A DNA stretch of 64,000 bases, taken from NCBI GenBank assembly GCA_004794655.1, contig SMMW01000003.1, positions 18,246,501 to 18,310,500 on the forward strand, written 5' to 3'. The notes below the pieces were generated by a model, which searched no databases, had not been told where the DNA came from, and saw nothing but the letters and a program-made list of their open reading frames with translations. Made by a program: the position numbers and the translations under genes. This DNA is from Marisa cornuarietis. Lineage: Eukaryota > Mollusca > Gastropoda > Architaenioglossa > Ampullariidae. Below, piece by piece: positions 58,890 through 64,000 of this stretch; the first letter of the stretch is position 1, and every line of letters starts with the position of its first letter.

Positions 58890-58902
58890 ATGGATCACTT
58901 GG
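58890..58902 (+). other. Possible minimal first coding exon
   Basis: ACCATGGATCACTTGG is followed by GTGAGT. The start context is good (ACCATGG) and the donor strong, phase 1, giving MDHL plus one base. It could be an alternative first exon of a gene running right, but is too short to prove from sequence. Confidence 0.22.
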
Positions 58903-58909
58903 GTGAGTA

Positions 58910-60063
58910 GGAAATACACGATGTTTTTATCTCGTGTTCATGAACTGACCTAGTAAACATGGTTGCATTAAACACACTCAGCTGCAGTAGGTCAATAACG
59001 GCAATGCCCAATCGATCTCTTGCGACCGATTGATTTTTCAGCCGCTGCCTACACCAGAAACTAAAACAAAGGCACACGAGACCCTTGTGGAGCCTATTTA
59101 CTGTGACATGCCTCACATCTACTGATAGACCACCACACAGTGCTTGTTTAATTATTCAGTTTGTACATCTATTAAATTCAAGTGTGCCGAGCAGGATTTC
59201 CCATCGCGCAGAAACGTGCGCCAGTCGTGTACAAGCGCTCGAAATCGCGTAAAAAAAAACTAAGGGAGTTTGGGGGGGGGGATGAATAAATTAATTTGTC
59301 ATTATGAGTTTGATTACGTAAGAGCTTAGGTCAGAGGTCATCACGTATATAAGACGTTTTGTACTAAATGAGACGTGGAAGGTGATATTTTGTCATCGAA
59401 TGCTAGTGCCACAGATTTCAATTCATAAAACGGGACTAATATTAATTAAAGGTTGACTTCCTGACTTAAGGAAGCAAGATATATATATATACCTACAATA
59501 TGTTTAGGAGAGATGGGGTAAGTGTCTAAAACTCCAACAATTTTAATTGAGGGTCTGGAACCCCCGTGAATTTTATCCGGGGATCCGAAAACTCTAGCAT
59601 TTCATGGATGGTTGTTAACACTGGCTGTGTAGGTGTTGCGAGTGCAGACAAGATGTTGTAGGCGGCTGATTTATATCCTCAAGGTCGAGCAACCCCCAGA
59701 TCTTCACGATAAGTGTCTCAGAGATCCCTCCCCATGTTAAGCATACACACACAGGCACACGCACACACAAAGGGAGAGGGTAGGTAGATGGTATGTGTGG
59801 GGTGGGGGGGGGGGACAAGAGGAGAGTGAGCTGTGCGCGACATAAACCTTCACCCCTACCCCCTCTTTCAGCCGCTAGTCGCTGCACTTTTTTTTTAAGT
59901 GCCCCATACCTGGTGATCGTCGTGGTAAGACCACTGGTTACCGAGTTTCCGTGTGTCGTCCACTTTGTGTTCTCCGGCTGTGCTTTCGCTCCACTCTCTC
60001 GCTAATCTGTTGAGATGGGAAGGCTTTTGACAGATTTTGCGTGTTTGGCTTGAGAGTGCGTTC

Positions 60064-60099
<36 letters not shown>

Positions 60100-60510
60100 T
60101 CCTTTGGCTAAAAAGGGGAATTTTATGTTCTGTTGTCTGGACCAAGTTTCCTGAAACGTGCCAGATCCTATGGAAGTGCTGTGAATATCACAGGATGCAA
60201 AATCTTGCTCAAGTTTTCAAGGCTGTTTTGTTTTCACTGTGAACGCTTGCTCAGAACATGTGTCGCCCATATCTTCTTCAGCTGTGTCATGGCACTTAAA
60301 GGGCCACATGTGTATGTATGTCTGCACCATGTTTGTGGGCCGCGAGACTTGGTGAGGGCGTTACGGTTCGATGTCAAGAAGCGAGCGGAGGTCACCGCCA
60401 ACAAAGGCCACGAGCAACATTGAACTTCCCTGACGCCATTTTGTAGATTGTTGCATGACGTCATCGTGCTTTCACTCTCTGTTCATGTTATTCCTTTGTT
60501 CGTTGTATTC
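58910..60510. other. Intergenic or intronic, no gene recognised
   Basis: (AT)n at 59480-59490 and a (GT)n run at 60065-60088. No exon supported. Confidence 0.4.
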
Positions 60511-60511
60511 G

Positions 60512-60512
60512 C

Positions 60513-60590
<78 letters not shown>

Positions 60591-60592
60591 AG
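60512..60592. repeat. Compound microsatellite (TTTC)n(TG)n
   Basis: About twelve TTTC units run directly into about fourteen TG units. The Lys/Glu-rich minus-strand open frame over it (60488-60721) is only this repeat in translation. Confidence 0.93.
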
Positions 60593-61344
60593 AGATACAT
60601 TAGCGCACTTGAGTATCCATAATAACCTGTTCCCAGAGCCATCGGAGTGTTGCGGGTGAAGACGGAAGCTGTGAGAAGATTTCATGCGAACTGTATGTTG
60701 TGGATGTCGAAGGCGATTCACGTAGGCTATGGGACCCGTAAGTAGTGTTTGAGTGATGTGATATTCATGGGGAAGTCAACCTTAAAAAACTTACTTCATC
60801 CACTTTTTTCTGTGCGGTTTTCTTCAGTTTGTCCCATCTTCCCACTCAGAAGCACTTGCAGGTCTGCCAGTTTGTAAATCGATCTTTCACTCGCTCCCTG
60901 GGCCGTATTCATGAAGTGAGGGTAAGTCGTACCGGAGGAATAAAAGTAAATAATCTTGTCTTTGCAGTTATAAGGTTGCTTTCCCCCACCCCCCGTGGGA
61001 CCGTAGTTTTAAAGGGGTGACAATTATTTCTTGGAATAAAGCTATGTTTGCAGGACCTTATTCCACATATTCTAACAGTGTGTCTTTGATTTCCCCTTTA
61101 TACCAATGGGCAACGATTTACTCTCGCTTCATGGCTACGGCCCCTAGTCGTGACGTTGTCGTTATCAGGAAACACGTAGTCATCTAGTCACGTCGCCTGG
61201 GCCGGCGTTTGGTGCGTCTACACCAACACTTGACCTGTCTACAGCCATCCATCGATTATCGACCCCGATACTAACAATGCAGCAATCATCCTCACACCCA
61301 TTTGTGACCCGCTTGGATGCACAGATTATGTTTAATCTAATTGT

Positions 61345-61447
61345 TTCGTCTCACGCAGGCTACATAATTTGTGAATATGTAGCTGTATTGTTCGTCTCGT
61401 GTTACATAATTTGTGAATATGTAGCTGTATTTTTCGTCTCGTGTTAA
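61345..61447. repeat. Tandem duplication of about 42 bp
   Basis: ACATAATTTGTGAATATGTA followed by GCTGTATT and TTCGTCTCGTGTT occurs twice, with a partial copy before it. Confidence 0.85.
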
Positions 61448-61449
61448 AA

Positions 61450-62050
61450 ATCACTTTTTTTTGTATTGTGTGTACAACAAACCAGTATTGTAGATGTGCA
61501 TGTCATTATCCAGTCTCTAGTACTGCGTTCACCGTCACATGAGGCCAACAGTCTATTTAGTGACGTCCCCTTTGATCAGATGTGTTTTGCCTGACGGATG
61601 ACTGACTGATAGCAGCTCTCGCCAGAGGTCGCCTCTGCGCAAGGGTCGTGGGTCGGGAGAGGACAGCTTCACCCCCCCTCTCCCCTCCCCCCATGTCCCA
61701 CGATCTCTGCTTTAGGTGGCAAGAGGGATCCTTTATCGCCGCCAGCGTCCTTTGATGTGTCGGCCCCACGGGGAGCTTCGTGCCCCTTATCAACATCATT
61801 TTTCCTCCCTCCGACACATTTTTTTTCAACCTTTGCTGATCACATCACTCACCTTGCTGGTAAGATTTCACCTGTTCGTTGTCTCGTTCAGCTAAACCTG
61901 TAAGAGGTAGGCATGGGTCAAGATCGCGGTAGCTGTGTGTTTTAGTGTTTTGCGTGAACGTTGGACAAACGGAAGACGCTACCAGCTGAGCGACGACCGG
62001 CAAATGTAAAGTAAGAAACCTGAGAGTGGACAGAGACTGCTATCATCGCC
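61450..62050. other. Intergenic or intronic, no gene recognised
   Basis: A C-rich run at 61670-61692; no exon supported. Confidence 0.4.
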
Positions 62051-62134
62051 AAAAAAGACAATATGTCGTCATGGCCAGGCCACAACGGTGTGCAGGTAAA
62101 CAGGGAAGAGAACTCAGTAAACGGTGTAGTGGAA

Positions 62135-62245
62135 TTGAGCTCCAGTATCATGTCCAATAACTGTGTTCCGGGGTATATACCCCATAATTCTGTTCCAGGT
62201 AAATGTCGCATAGCTGTGTATCCAGGGTACGTCTCTTGTAGTGCA
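62135..62245. repeat. Degenerate tandem repeat, about 30 bp unit
   Basis: AATAACTGTGTTCCGGGGTA, CATAATTCTGTTCCAGGTAA and CATAGCTGTGTATCCAGGGT are successive variants of one unit. On the minus strand they read as repeated YPG/LPGT-type peptides, which explains the open frame at 61942-62289. Confidence 0.7.
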
Positions 62246-62689
62246 GTCATTGATAGAGGATGTTGATTCACTACAAGTTGAAGGGACACCGCTGTGCCAA
62301 GCTGTGTTGACTTTTTAAAAAGCTAGAGGCAGACTACCAAGCAGGATGTCTCACGATATGGCAATACAGAGTTATCATGCTATATGATTATGACAGTGTG
62401 AAAGGCCGGTGAGTCAGTCGACCAGGCGTGAGTTGAAAGTCAGGCGACATGTGGATATCAGCATGGCACAGCTGTAATCTGTCAGCTTGATGTTGCTGTA
62501 GTGTGTGGTACTACTTTACTTTCACGACACAACCATCTTTTGCAAGTTAATGAGATGCAAAAGGTCAAGTTTCGGTTTTATTACGGCACTCGTCTCATCA
62601 TATCGGCGATGTCACAACGGTGGAGTGTAACTTCGCCCTTGTCGGCCCGTTAGATTTTCAGCACTACTTATCTGTTGGTGTCAGAATGC

Positions 62690-62825
62690 TTGTATAGCAT
62701 CGCCGCAGCCAGCAATTAAGTCTGTATCAAGGCAAAGCAGCAACAGGTGGCACGTGCGCAGAAAACCCAAGACGAGATTTGAACCCACGACAGTCCATCT
62801 GTTGCGCCACCGGACCGCCTGTCTC
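62690..62825 (-). mobile_element. tRNA-derived SINE, family S1, copy 3 (decayed)
   Basis: On the minus strand: GGCGGTCCGGTGGCGCAACA, then GGGTTCAAATCTCGTCTTGG, TTGCTGCTTTGCCTTGATAC and TTAATTGCTGGCTGCGGCG. It matches the S1 head, box B and body at 37501-37695, with a deletion between box A and box B and no intact tail. Confidence 0.82.
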
Positions 62826-62979
62826 GGTGGGGGAAAGAAAACGAGCTGTTGGTATTAGTACACCAGTGAGTATGTGTGACACTACACGGACGCACAGATA
62901 CACGTAAAAATCAATCTAGGACATTGTGAACATGTCTAATGCTTTTTCTTCGTGGCGTGATTAATTAATTTTTTTTGTG

Positions 62980-63650
62980 GTGGTGGTGGTGGTTATTGAC
63001 GCCTTCTGCAATCTTTCTTTTTCGTCTCGCAGTTTGGTTAGCCCCCAAAGCGGCCAACTTATCTTTCTCACACACGTGCGTATGTTGATAACACAGAGGT
63101 TTCCTGATGGATGCAAATCTTGAAGTAAAAGAGATGATTAAAAATGGTTGTGGACCGCTGAGACATTATTATCACTGTCAGCGCTCACCAGTGTCCCCCG
63201 TTGACGCCAGTGGTCAAGTGTCGTCGTACTGCATGTTGGTGTTGTTAGTGTAGTCACAAGCGTGCGAACGGCAGGCAGGTGAGTGACGTGCTGCCTGGCA
63301 CATGGCTGCTAACCTTGTCTGTTGGGTGACATCTCATCTTGCTGCTGCTGCCTTTTGGTCTGGGCCTGGAAGTCCCGTGCCCTTTGACTTCCATCTCGTT
63401 TGAAGGTTTACTCAGAAAGGTTTGGCGACAGGGAGAGTCGGAGCTGTGCTAGCGGCTGCACAGCACGCGCCGTGGTAGGCATGAGAAACCACTCAGTACC
63501 GCGTGGTTACAAGGCTAACATCTCTTGATGAAAATGTACCTGTAGGCTGAGAGTATAGGAAACGGTTCGACAATGTAATGTGCGATATCTTATGTCGACA
63601 CCGTCTGCTAGAGCAGGTCTTATGATCAGAACTATAACCTCCATCTCTCC
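62980..63650. other. Intergenic or intronic, no gene recognised
   Basis: A GTGGTGGTG run at 62977-62991; nothing coding supported. Confidence 0.4.
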
Positions 63651-63664
63651 GTCGCTGGCAAAAA

Positions 63665-64000
63665 ACTGCCAACATAATTATCTATCATTATTAAGGACGT
63701 TCCATATCTTTCCATATTACATTTTGTGATGTTCCATATTCTCGACATACTAGTTATCAGATTTTAAGCATATATATAGTTCTATATACAGAGAGACAGT
63801 TAAGCATATATATATAATGTTCCACATCATCAACATAATTAAATATTAATCTAATATTAAACAGTTATCTCATTTTAAGCATTTATATCGTTATATAGAA
63901 TTAAGCAGATACATATACACATATACGGTTCCACGTCAACATAATTATTTGGTATTAAGTACAGTTCCATAATTATCTAACATTATTAAACATAATTATC
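63665..64000. repeat. AT-rich degenerate tandem repeat running off the window
   Basis: Units of roughly 80-90 bp share TTCCATATT or TTCCACATC, then ACATAATTA, TTATC and TTTTAAGCATATATAT. Four or so diverged copies are visible and the array continues beyond the end. Confidence 0.65.

Noticed and set aside
60488..60721. Lys/Glu-rich minus-strand frame
   Set aside because: It is the (TTTC)n(TG)n microsatellite in translation.
1..64000. CRISPR arrays, prokaryotic operons, integrons or phage
   Set aside because: Introns, LINE/SINE content and sparse genes show animal nuclear DNA. The tandem repeats lack CRISPR-like unique spacers of constant length.

Overview
This is nuclear DNA from an animal. 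Genes have short exons with GT-AG introns, there is no prokaryote-style gene packing, and the window holds many LINE, SINE and DNA-transposon remnants and microsatellites. The repeat content (RTE/CR1-like LINE debris, tRNA-derived SINEs, hairpin MITEs) together with the protein set suggests a lophotrochozoan, most likely a gastropod mollusc. That placement is inference and is not proven by any marker here.

Genes lie almost entirely between 9.7 and 30 kb. On the minus strand, 10169-11470 is a single-coding-exon AAA ATPase of the VPS4 type (433 aa), with an N-terminal MIT domain and an altered Walker B and sensor 1. Its probable 5'UTR exon lies near 13.2 kb, about 150 bp from the start of the next gene on the plus strand, so the two may share a bidirectional promoter. 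That next gene (13372-19078, +) and another on the minus strand (24629-29915) are a tail-to-tail pair of CIBAR/FAM92-type BAR-domain genes, whose vertebrate relatives act at the ciliary base. I could rebuild both exon by exon: 300 aa from 10 exons (+) and 323 aa from 9 exons (-). Exon sizes and phases match through most of their length.

The most striking structure is in this pair. Both genes carry a 6-nt microexon (16278-16283 and 26790-26795). In each it follows an intron with an exact minor-spliceosome (U12-type) 5' site, GTATCCTT, and a U12-like branch point 11-12 nt before the acceptor. The microexon restores two residues (Asn-Gln or Gln-Gln) where the vertebrate proteins have Ser-Gln.

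The flanks, 1-9.6 kb and 30-64 kb, have no gene I can defend. They hold LINE fragments (1-640, 6660-7480, 54845-55060), at least three SINE families (several copies with clear target-site duplications), two near-identical 140-bp hairpin MITEs, a 773-bp PIF/Harbinger-like element with a TTA target duplication, a 68-70 bp inverted repeat 2.5 kb apart, and many decayed minisatellites. A GC-rich stretch at 33.9-34.4 kb ends in a plausible first coding exon (34274-34417, +). If real, it would open a gene with very long introns running rightwards.
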